NCBI GenBank assembly: GCA_034429475.1
Contig: DAOUGD010000158.1
Coordinates: 1 to 6,418 of the forward strand
Source: JAKQHY01 sp034429475
Lineage (GTDB): Bacteria > Chloroflexota > Anaerolineae > B4-G1 > SLSP01
DNA length: 6,418 bases
Reading direction: 5' to 3'
In this document: positions 1-5,464 of the stretch, one piece after another
Numbering within the stretch: the stretch's first letter is position 1
Layout: each line of letters begins with the position of its first letter
Program-made: the position numbers and the translations under genes
The notes under the pieces: generated by a model
What the model was told of the DNA's origin: nothing
Database searches by the model: none
Seen by the model: only the letters and a program-made list of their open reading frames with translations

Positions 1-23
1 CACCGTCCACGAAAACACCGCCT

Positions 24-905
24 TTAACAGCCTGCCTTCAGGCCGTCAAGCGTCTGCTGCGTGGCCAGCATAGAAGACTTTGCCCCCTCAACCTGGACTT
101 CTTGCAATGCACCGCTCTGTAAAAGAGCCTCAATGGCGGCGGCTAACTCCTGATTGCTCCACTTGAGAACGTGGAAAACTTTGCCGATCATCGCCTGGTC
201 GCTGCATACCACGTTGTCCACGTACTTCTGGATCAACGTCTGCTGCGAATGGAAGCGGCTGAGGCTGTGGGCGCATTCCGGCAGGTCGGGGAAGTGGCGG
301 GGCAGAATCTCGTAGATGAACGCGTAGTGCCACGCGCCCACCTCGGCCACGCCGACGGGAATCACCTTCAGACCAACCTGCAAATCCAGCAGCGCGCGCT
401 CGAAGCGGGCTTTGGCGCTGTCGGCGCTCATCCGGGCTTCCTTGCGCAGCCGCACCGTATCGAGTGGGCCGTTCTCCAGCAGCGCTTCGTAGATGTCCTT
501 GGCCTCAGCCGTGATTTGACCGCTGCGGTATTCGTCTATGTAGTCCGTCAGCTCGCCAAAATTTTCACTGGCAGCATACACAGACGGCAGCAACTCCAAC
601 GACACCAACGTCGCCCGCCGCCGCAACAGTTTGCCGTAGTACCACCATTTCTTGCCTAGCGCCCCATCCTTCCAGCCCCATGTGACGTGACCGGGATCGT
701 CATGTTCATCGGCGACGGGACGATCCCCGGCCACGGCGACCCACAGGCTGGGCAATTCGACCTCTTTAATCGGCCAAAAATGGCAGAAACCGACCTCCTC
801 CACAAAGGCGCGCGCCTCTTCGGCTGTCTTCAAACGCCGTTCTGCTGTGCTACGATAAAGGTGACGGTGCTGCGCGTCAATCCATTCCGGCGTGATCTTT
901 TCCAT
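24..905 (-). CDS. AlkZ-related winged-helix DNA-binding protein
   Basis: The 293-residue product resembles proteins annotated as AlkZ-related, a branch of the HTH_42/YcaQ group whose known members (E. coli AlkZ) are DNA glycosylases that unhook interstrand crosslinks. The N-terminal part (about residues 28-118) carries the branch hallmarks: a GFCHFWPIK stretch, a DEHDDPG stretch, WGWKD, KKWWYYGKLL, then VSLELLP. A first winged helix spans about 135-190 and a second HTH-like region about 222-280. I do not see the QxQ catalytic signature of true AlkZ, so glycosylase activity is unproven. The start chosen is ATG at 905, because GAGGA (complement of 915-919) lies 9 bases upstream; the alternative ATG at 914 abuts that motif with no spacing. 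The gene is cytoplasmic, single and divergent from the kinase gene. Family placement is from remembered similarity. Confidence 0.75.
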   Translation of the reverse strand: MEKITPEWIDAQHRHLYRSTAERRLKTAEEARAFVEEVGFCHFWPIKEVELPSLWVAVAGDRPVADEHDDPGHVTWGWKDGALGKKWWYYGKLLRRRATLVSLELLPSVYAASENFGELTDYIDEYRSGQITAEAKDIYEALLENGPLDTVRLRKEARMSADSAKARFERALLDLQVGLKVIPVGVAEVGAWHYAFIYEILPRHFPDLPECAHSLSRFHSQQTLIQKYVDNVVCSDQAMIGKVFHVLKWSNQELAAAIEALLQSGALQEVQVEGAKSSMLATQQTLDGLKAGC

Positions 906-993
906 CCTTTGCATTCCTCAATCTGCTGAATCTGTTCGCTCTGCTGGCAAAACTGACTTCGCCCAGGCAAAAACTCTAGCCCACATCAAGCCT

Positions 994-1021
994 ATCATAA
1001 CATCAAAAGCCTCTTTGCAAA
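994..1021 (-). promoter_or_regulatory. Putative sigma70-type promoter for the AlkZ-related gene
   Basis: On the minus strand a TTTGCA -35-like box (plus 1016-1021) is followed after 16 bases by TATGAT (plus 994-999), 5 of 6 to the -10 consensus. Transcription would begin near 987 and leave about an 80-base leader. The -35 box overlaps a perfect 10-base palindrome CTTTGCAAAG at 1013-1022. This is a consensus match only. Confidence 0.35.
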
Positions 1022-1037
1022 GCGGTTTTTGCGCCGA

Positions 1038-1066
1038 TTTGCACCTTACGAATGCCGTTGTATACT
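1038..1066 (+). promoter_or_regulatory. Putative sigma70-type promoter for the histidine kinase operon
   Basis: TTTGCA at 1038-1043 (4 of 6 to the -35 consensus), a 17-base spacer, and TATACT at 1061-1066 (5 of 6 to the -10 consensus). The predicted start is near 1073, giving a leader of about 30 bases before the kinase ATG. It is the best-spaced promoter-like pair in the gap and faces the right gene. The leader has no convincing Shine-Dalgarno sequence. Confidence 0.5.
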
Positions 1067-1103
1067 TTGAGTTAGCTCTATCACTGACAATAAAGACACA
1101 ACC

Positions 1104-2555
1104 ATGCAAACCAACGACTCACCCTCCCAAAATGAGCACGGGATCATCCGATCCTGGTTAAAATCTCTTTGGATAGCGCCCGGTTTTGAGGGAAACGAAA
1201 GCAAAACTCGAGCGGCGGCGCTGTTCAACGCGATCCTGTTGGGGATCATGGGGATTGCGCTCATTTTTGTGCTGGTCACCCTCATTAAATTTCGCAATTT
1301 GCTCGCATTGCCCATCTTCGGGGTATTATCAGCAGTGTGGATTGGCACAAGGTTGTGGATGCAGCGCGGTCACATCCGTAGCGCCGCGCTCGCCTTCCTG
1401 ATCTTCCTATGGGGCGGACTGACCTTTCTAGCCGTTATTTCCGGGGGAGTCAGCAGCCCGTACTTTATCTGCTATACCTCGGTGATTTTGATGGCCGGCT
1501 TGTTGCTGGGCGGGAAAGGAGCGCTCGCTTTTGCGGCTGCGAGTGTGATTTCCGGCTACGGCATGTATCTCGGCGAGTTACAGGGCCGGCTGCCGATGAT
1601 GACCCTGCCGGTGACCCCATTTCGCGTCTGGTTCACGCTCAGCGCAAACTTTGTGGTATCGTCCATCCTGTTATACCTGGCAACCCGCAGCACAAATCAG
1701 GCGTTGGATCGCGTGTACCGCGGAGAATGCGAACTGGCGCAGAAAGCCGCCGAGAATCAGCAGTTAGCGCAGGAAGCGCAAGAGGCCAACGAATTCAAGT
1801 CACGGCTGATCGGCCGCATGAGTCACGAACTCCGCACCCCCCTGGCCGCCATCTATGGCCTGACCGAAATGTTACAGTATGGCGCGTGGGGCGAATTGAC
1901 CCAGGGACAGCGCGACACGACCCAGAAAATTCTACAGCACGCCCAAAATCTGGAAGTCCTGATCGCCGAATTATTACAACAATCCCAATTTACCACCAGC
2001 AAAATCAAATTGAACATCGTCTCCTTCACGCCCCAAAACCTGGTGGATCGCGCCTACGCCTCCTTTGAACCGTTGGCGCGCAACAAAGGCTTGAGCCTGA
2101 CAATAGCCGTTGCCGAAGACCTACCCGCTATGCTCCACGGCGACGTGATTAAAATCGAACAAATCCTTTCCAGCCTGTTGAGCAATGCCATGAAATTCAC
2201 CGAAGCCGGCGGTGTGACCTTGCGCTTGTATCGCACCGACTCTGATCGCTGGGCCATGTCCGTCTCTGACACTGGAATTGGCATAGGGCAGACGGCCCAG
2301 GGCCGACTTTTTGAACCTTTCCGTCAGGGGGATGAATCCATGACCCGTGAATATGGCGGGGTAGGATTAGGATTGGCTTTGGTCAAGCAGTTGACGACCC
2401 TGATGCACGGCCAAGTAGTCGTAGAAAGCGAAATCGGCTGTGGCAGCACTTTCACGGTCACTTTACCTTTTGAAATACACTTGGAGAGAGAACTATCTGA
2501 TGGACTATATCATCAATTACGACGAGACCAAAATCCCGACCTACACCTTACCTGA
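1104..2555 (+). CDS. Membrane sensor histidine kinase (orphan)
   Basis: This is a 483-residue two-component sensor kinase that would autophosphorylate on His and pass phosphate to a response regulator, none of which is encoded nearby. Hydrophobic segments at roughly 39-61, 68-85, 93-113, 121-136, 138-155 and 176-194 suggest six membrane helices with no large external sensor domain. A charged helical linker (about 203-236) leads to HisKA with the H-box SHELRTP (His241). The HATPase domain shows the N-box (Asn361 in SNAMKFT), G1 box DTGIGIG (389-395), F-box LFEPF (402-406) and G2 box GGVGLGLAL (418 on). All core catalytic motifs are intact. Such kinases usually end just after TLPF (here residue 456); the extra 27 residues run into the next gene. 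The ATG at 1104 follows a good promoter but no clear ribosome binding site. Codon use looks less GC-rich than in the downstream esterase. The signal sensed is unknown. Confidence 0.93.
   Translation: MQTNDSPSQNEHGIIRSWLKSLWIAPGFEGNESKTRAAALFNAILLGIMGIALIFVLVTLIKFRNLLALPIFGVLSAVWIGTRLWMQRGHIRSAALAFLIFLWGGLTFLAVISGGVSSPYFICYTSVILMAGLLLGGKGALAFAAASVISGYGMYLGELQGRLPMMTLPVTPFRVWFTLSANFVVSSILLYLATRSTNQALDRVYRGECELAQKAAENQQLAQEAQEANEFKSRLIGRMSHELRTPLAAIYGLTEMLQYGAWGELTQGQRDTTQKILQHAQNLEVLIAELLQQSQFTTSKIKLNIVSFTPQNLVDRAYASFEPLARNKGLSLTIAVAEDLPAMLHGDVIKIEQILSSLLSNAMKFTEAGGVTLRLYRTDSDRWAMSVSDTGIGIGQTAQGRLFEPFRQGDESMTREYGGVGLGLALVKQLTTLMHGQVVVESEIGCGSTFTVTLPFEIHLERELSDGLYHQLRRDQNPDLHLT
2483..2490 (+). 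promoter_or_regulatory. Ribosome binding site deciding the esterase start
   Basis: GGAGAGAG lies within the 3' end of the kinase gene, 9 bases before the ATG at 2500. It supports internal re-initiation or coupling with kinase translation and argues against the upstream ATG at 2440. Confidence 0.6.
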
Positions 2556-3714
2556 CCCACTCATAGGTCTGGACGGCGCGCCGGTGCGCGATGCCGCCGA
2601 CTGGCAGACGCGCCGCCGCCCGGAGCTTCTGCGGCTGTTTGAACAGCACGTCTACGGGCGGATACCCGACGCCGACATCTCCATGGGAGTCGGTGGCACA
2701 CTAGACACGGCCGCCCTCAACGGCCTGGCGACGCGGAAAGAAGTTACGCTCACCTTTGGCATGGCGGAAACCCCGCCCCAAATACACCTGCTCCTCTACG
2801 TCCCCAACGCCGCAACCGGGCGCGTGCCGGCCTTTCTGGGCCTCAACTTCTTCGGCAATCACACCATCCACCCCGACCCCGGCATCACGTTGGGGACGGT
2901 GTGGACGCCGGTGGAGGAAGGCAGCAAAGTATTAGCCCCGCGCCCGGCAAAGGATACCGAACGCGGTCTTGCCGCGTCCCGCTGGCCGGTGGAGCGCATC
3001 CTGGAACGCGGCTACGCCCTCGCCACCGCCTACTGCGGGGATAGCGACCCCGATTTCGACGACGGCTTCCACAATGGCGTCCACGCGCTGCTCCCCCGCG
3101 ACGACGCGGCGGGCGACGCCTGGGCCACCTTTGGCGCGTGGGCCTGGAGTCTCAGCCGGATCATGGATTATTTTGAGATGGACCCCCACGTAGACGAAAG
3201 GCGCGTGGCCGTGCTGGGACACTCCCGCCTGGGGAAGGCGGCGGTGTGGGCCGGCGCCGCCGACGAACGCTTCGCCCTCGTCATCTCCAACAACTCCGGC
3301 TGCGGCGGCGCGGCGCTCTCCCGACGGCGCATCGGGGAAACAGTGCGCGCCATCAACGAGCGCTTCCCCCACTGGTTCTGCACCAACTTCAAGCAGTACA
3401 ACGACCACGAAGATGCGCTGCCGGTGGATCAGCACATGCTGCTGGCCCTCATCGCGCCGCGCCCGCTGTACGTCGCCAGCGCCGAAGAGGACCGCTGGTC
3501 CGACCCGCGCGGCGAATTCCTGGGCGCGCTGCACGCCGACCCGGTGTACCGGCTATTTGGCGTCGAGGGGCTGCCGGTAGATGAAATGCCCGACCTGGAA
3601 CGCCCCGTGATGGGAAAAATCGCCTACCACATCCGCACCGGCAAGCACGACGTGACAGCCTACGATTGGGAGCAATATCTCAATTTTGCCGACCGGCATT
3701 TGGGGCACTCCTAA
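2500..3714 (+). CDS. CE15-like glucuronoyl esterase / acetylxylan esterase-type hydrolase
   Basis: The 404-residue alpha/beta hydrolase resembles bacterial carbohydrate esterase family 15, which cleaves esters between 4-O-methyl-glucuronic acid of xylan and lignin alcohols. Family marks are YDETKIPTYTLPDPL near the N-terminus, FEQHVYGRIP (48-57), GLNFFGNH, the nucleophile elbow GHSRLGK (Ser242), NNSGCGGAAL (264-273), PHWFC, APRPLYVASAEED (319-331) and RTGKHD with the likely catalytic His383. The position 23 residues after the nucleophile, where fungal CE15 enzymes have Glu, is Asn265, so the triad acid is probably one of Glu329, Glu330 or Asp331, as in some bacterial members. No signal peptide is visible, unlike secreted CE15 enzymes. 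The ATG at 2500 is chosen over an in-frame ATG at 2440 because GGAGAGAG (2483-2490) precedes it and family homology begins right after it. It overlaps the kinase by 56 bases, so the two are co-transcribed. Substrate is inferred only. Confidence 0.85.
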   Translation: MDYIINYDETKIPTYTLPDPLIGLDGAPVRDAADWQTRRRPELLRLFEQHVYGRIPDADISMGVGGTLDTAALNGLATRKEVTLTFGMAETPPQIHLLLYVPNAATGRVPAFLGLNFFGNHTIHPDPGITLGTVWTPVEEGSKVLAPRPAKDTERGLAASRWPVERILERGYALATAYCGDSDPDFDDGFHNGVHALLPRDDAAGDAWATFGAWAWSLSRIMDYFEMDPHVDERRVAVLGHSRLGKAAVWAGAADERFALVISNNSGCGGAALSRRRIGETVRAINERFPHWFCTNFKQYNDHEDALPVDQHMLLALIAPRPLYVASAEEDRWSDPRGEFLGALHADPVYRLFGVEGLPVDEMPDLERPVMGKIAYHIRTGKHDVTAYDWEQYLNFADRHLGHS

Positions 3715-3723
3715 TCCGATCCG

Positions 3724-3790
3724 TAAAACGTAAAACGTGAAACGTGAGGCTTTCACTGTAAAGTCATTACATTTCACGTTTTACGTTTCT
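3724..3790. repeat. Inverted repeat built of TRAAACG heptamers; possible bidirectional terminator
   Basis: A perfect 17-base inverted repeat (3726-3742 against 3772-3788) encloses a 29-base loop. Each arm is also a tandem of heptamers: TAAAACG (3724-3730), TAAAACG (3731-3737), TGAAACG (3738-3744) on the left, and, read on the other strand, AGAAACG (3784-3790), TAAAACG (3777-3783), TGAAATG (3770-3776) on the right. It is the main content of the gap between two convergent genes, so a transcript from either side would fold into a long A/U-rich hairpin. The role as a terminator is inferred; there is no uninterrupted T tract on either side. Confidence 0.8.
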
Positions 3791-3818
3791 TCATCGAGGT
3801 TTCAGCACACCCGCCACA

Positions 3819-4502
3819 TCAACGGCGGAAGATTGCCACGACAGACGCAATCATCAGCCCGACGGCGACGAGAGCGAAGATGCCGCCAACGATGCGCAGC
3901 GTCACGGCCTCACCCTGCAAGTATTTCACCAGCGCCGCCCGGTCGCCGCTGAACAGACGATTGGGCGTCAGCCCTTCTCCGTCGGTTTTGTGTCCTACGG
4001 CCGTCACCGGGTCGTCATCCTTGAAGCCGACATGCCGGATAGTGCCCTCGACGATCCCCTCAACGGTCTGGCCGGAGTTGGGGATGTAGACGGTGGTTTC
4101 GTGCGGCGGGTTGTCCAGGTCAACCTCGGCGTTGTGATAGAGAACGAGCCGGCTGCCCGCAAAACTCAGCGTGCAGTCGGGTGCGACGGTGCGCACGGTG
4201 CTCCAATTCCCTTCCCAACCGTCCTCATCGTCGTACTCCACATCCCATTCCTGTTCCCAGTAGACGACGAAGCCTTCGTCGCTGGCCAGATCAGCGTTAT
4301 CCACCAGCCCGCCGGTGACGACCACCAAGTCGCTGTTGGCCGTCTGGCGGAATCCGGCCACATCCAGCTCCGGTAAGGCCGCAATGGCGCGCGCCTCGCG
4401 GGAAGTCTCTCCCGCCGCAAACAGCCCCACCCCCACGCCAATCGCCAGAAAGACCAGCGACATGAACCCCATAAGGATCAAAGCACACCCGCGATCGCGC
4501 AT
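3819..4502 (-). CDS. Two-helix membrane protein, possible GIDE/MULAN-like domain
   Basis: This 227-residue protein has a hydrophobic helix at about 7-30 and another at about 203-224 ending in a short basic tail (FRR), so both ends probably face the same side of the membrane with the 170-residue middle on the other. The middle is acidic and beta-rich, with a DLVVVTGGLVDNADLASDEG stretch (58-77), YWEQEWDVEYDD (81-92), a region around SFAGSRLVLYHNAEV, and a DDPVTAVGH stretch (163-171). This layout recalls the GIDE/MULAN domain found between two helices in bacterial and mitochondrial proteins, but I cannot confirm it; function is unknown. The start at 4502 is chosen because GGAGG (complement of 4508-4512) lies 5 bases upstream; an upstream in-frame ATG at 4529 sits inside the repeat hairpin. 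It is last in the leftward gene run, 99 bases after the FAH-fold gene and behind a possible terminator. Confidence 0.75.
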   Translation of the reverse strand: MRDRGCALILMGFMSLVFLAIGVGVGLFAAGETSREARAIAALPELDVAGFRQTANSDLVVVTGGLVDNADLASDEGFVVYWEQEWDVEYDDEDGWEGNWSTVRTVAPDCTLSFAGSRLVLYHNAEVDLDNPPHETTVYIPNSGQTVEGIVEGTIRHVGFKDDDPVTAVGHKTDGEGLTPNRLFSGDRAALVKYLQGEAVTLRIVGGIFALVAVGLMIASVVAIFRR

Positions 4503-4507
4503 CCTTA

Positions 4508-4512
4508 CCTCC
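4508..4512 (-). promoter_or_regulatory. Ribosome binding site deciding the membrane protein start
   Basis: The minus strand reads GCGGAGGTAAGGATG, a strong Shine-Dalgarno GGAGG five bases before the ATG at 4502. It follows directly after the T8 tract of the repeat hairpin. Confidence 0.8.
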
Positions 4513-4514
4513 GC

Positions 4515-4594
4515 AAAAAAAACAACCACGAATCTACACCAATCTTCACGAATCTGAAATAAAAAAGATTAGTGCAGATTCGTGAAAATTCGTG
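4515..4594 (-). terminator. Putative terminator/attenuator formed by the decamer-repeat hairpin plus T8
   Basis: Read leftward after the FAH-fold stop codon at 4602, the transcript passes a long imperfect stem (arms 4565-4594 and 4527-4556) and then a run of eight T (complement of 4515-4522). Stem then U tract is the form of an intrinsic terminator, although this stem is A/U-rich. It stands only two bases before the Shine-Dalgarno sequence of the next gene, so it could cut expression of the membrane protein or require that gene to have its own promoter. Confidence 0.4.
4527..4594. repeat. Inverted repeat built of CACGAATCTN decamers
   Basis: The left arm is three tandem decamers: CACGAATCTA (4527-4536), CACCAATCTT (4537-4546), CACGAATCTG (4547-4556). 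After an 8-base A-rich loop (4557-4564) the right arm holds three units of the same decamer inverted; read on the minus strand they are CACGAATTTT (4585-4594), CACGAATCTG (4575-4584) and CACTAATCTT (4565-4574). Arms pair with 8 of 10 matches per unit; one shifted register gives a perfect 12-base pairing (4545-4556 with 4575-4586). It fills most of the gap between two genes and looks like a dispersed intergenic repeat. Confidence 0.85.
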
Positions 4595-4601
4595 GTAAGA
4601 A

Positions 4602-5414
4602 TTACATCACCAGGTTTTCCAGCGTGAGTTCTCCGACGGTAATCGTCACCCGATCTCCGGCCCGGAGCGTGAACGTGTCCGGCGGGACGATGCCCGTGCC
4701 GGTCATCAGAAACGCGCCGTGCGGGAAGTCGAGGTCGCGGAAGAGAGCGTCTGCCAATTCTTCCGGCGCGCGCTTCATCTGCGAGGTGCGCGTCTCGCCG
4801 GTGAAAACGGCGGCGCCGTCGCGGGCGATGTCCAGGCGGATGGGCAGGTCGCGCAGTGCGGCGGGGTCGCTCAGGCGGATGCCCGGCCCCAACGCACACG
4901 ATCCCGTGTAGACTTTGGCCTGCGGCAGATATAGCGGATTCTCGCCCTCGATGCTGCGGGACGAGACATCGTCCCCGGCGCAATAGCCGACGATCTCACC
5001 GTGTCGGTTGATCACCAACGTCAGCTCCGGCTCCGGTACGTCCCACGTGCTATCGGGGCGCACGCGGATCGCGCCGCCGGGGCCGACAACGCGCCAGCCC
5101 ACGGCCTTCCAGAACAGCTCCGGGCGCGCGGCCCCGTAGACGCGCGTGTAGATGTCGCCCGTCTGCGACTCGGCCTCGCGCGCGGCGCGACTGCGCAGGT
5201 ACGTCACGCCGGCCGCCCAGACCTCGTGCGCCGCCTCGATGGGCGGCAGCAGGTCGCCGGTCGCGGCCTCCGCCGTCACCGCCGCCGCCAAAAACGCGCG
5301 CAATGCAGCTTGCGGCAACTCCAACAACACTCCCAGTTCAACACTCGGCAACAAAAACTTCCCATCCACCGCCCAGCGTGAGCCATTTTCCGTCTGATGT
5401 CGCGTCAACAACAT
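4602..5414 (-). CDS. FAH-fold enzyme, probable 2-keto-3-deoxy-sugar-acid dehydratase
   Basis: This 270-residue soluble enzyme belongs to the fumarylacetoacetate hydrolase family. The stretch HEVWAAGVTYLRSRAARE (63-80) followed by DIYTRVYGAARPELFWK (87-103) matches, from memory, the 2-keto-3-deoxy-D-arabinonate/xylonate dehydratase branch, which makes 2,5-dioxopentanoate (alpha-ketoglutarate semialdehyde) in oxidative pentose or uronate degradation. Metal ligands expected of the fold are visible: Glu128 and Glu130 in DVPEPE, and Asp149 in GDDVSSRS; Lys167 in QAKVYTG is the usual active-site lysine. The C-terminal GTGIVPP and GDRVTI motifs are also present, so it is full length. The ATG at 5414 is chosen because GGGAGG (complement of 5420-5425) lies 5 bases upstream; a GTG at 5420 would overlap that site. 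It follows the creatininase-family gene by 45 bases, suggesting one operon. The fold is certain; exact substrate is inferred. Confidence 0.88.
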   Translation of the reverse strand: MLLTRHQTENGSRWAVDGKFLLPSVELGVLLELPQAALRAFLAAAVTAEAATGDLLPPIEAAHEVWAAGVTYLRSRAAREAESQTGDIYTRVYGAARPELFWKAVGWRVVGPGGAIRVRPDSTWDVPEPELTLVINRHGEIVGYCAGDDVSSRSIEGENPLYLPQAKVYTGSCALGPGIRLSDPAALRDLPIRLDIARDGAAVFTGETRTSQMKRAPEELADALFRDLDFPHGAFLMTGTGIVPPDTFTLRAGDRVTITVGELTLENLVM

Positions 5415-5419
5415 ATCCA

Positions 5420-5425
5420 CCTCCC
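5420..5425 (-). promoter_or_regulatory. Ribosome binding site of the FAH-fold gene, adjoining the heptamer array
   Basis: The minus strand reads GGGAGG five bases before the ATG at 5414. Its first three G lie inside the last heptamer unit (5423-5429), so the repeat array and the Shine-Dalgarno sequence share bases. Confidence 0.75.
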
Positions 5426-5464
5426 TATTTCCTACTCCCTACTCCTTACTCCCCACTCCCTACT
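5423..5464. repeat. Direct heptamer array, six YCCYACT units
   Basis: Six head-to-tail heptamers: CCCTATT (5423-5429), TCCTACT (5430-5436), CCCTACT (5437-5443), CCTTACT (5444-5450), CCCCACT (5451-5457), CCCTACT (5458-5464). The last unit contains the creatininase-family stop codon (TAG, complement of 5460-5462) and the first reaches the Shine-Dalgarno sequence of the FAH-fold gene. In the leftward transcript the array is purine-only apart from U, of the form AGUAGGG repeated, with several GGAG motifs and four runs of three or more G. It resembles the heptanucleotide tandem repeats (STRR type) known from cyanobacteria. Confidence 0.9.

Noticed and set aside
171..659. 162-codon plus-strand open frame opposite the AlkZ-related gene
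   Set aside because: It is a shadow of the minus-strand gene and matches no family I know.
920..946. Three degenerate 9-base repeats (AATCTGCTG-like) upstream of the AlkZ-related start
   Set aside because: The units differ at several positions and give no symmetry or known site; chance similarity is likely.
2440..2499. Twenty-residue N-terminal extension of the esterase from the ATG at 2440
   Set aside because: It overlaps the kinase ATP-binding domain, has no clear ribosome binding site, is not a signal peptide, and family similarity begins only after the ATG at 2500.
2932..3534. 200-codon open frame on the minus strand within the esterase gene
   Set aside because: It is a mirror of the GC-rich esterase codons, with no domain or ribosome binding site.
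4527..4594. CRISPR-like repeats
   Set aside because: The units are 10 bases long, directly tandem without spacers and inverted between arms; there are no cas genes.
5418..5420. GTG start of the FAH-fold gene, six bases upstream of the chosen ATG
   Set aside because: It overlaps the GGGAGG ribosome binding site, whereas the ATG at 5414 is five bases from it.
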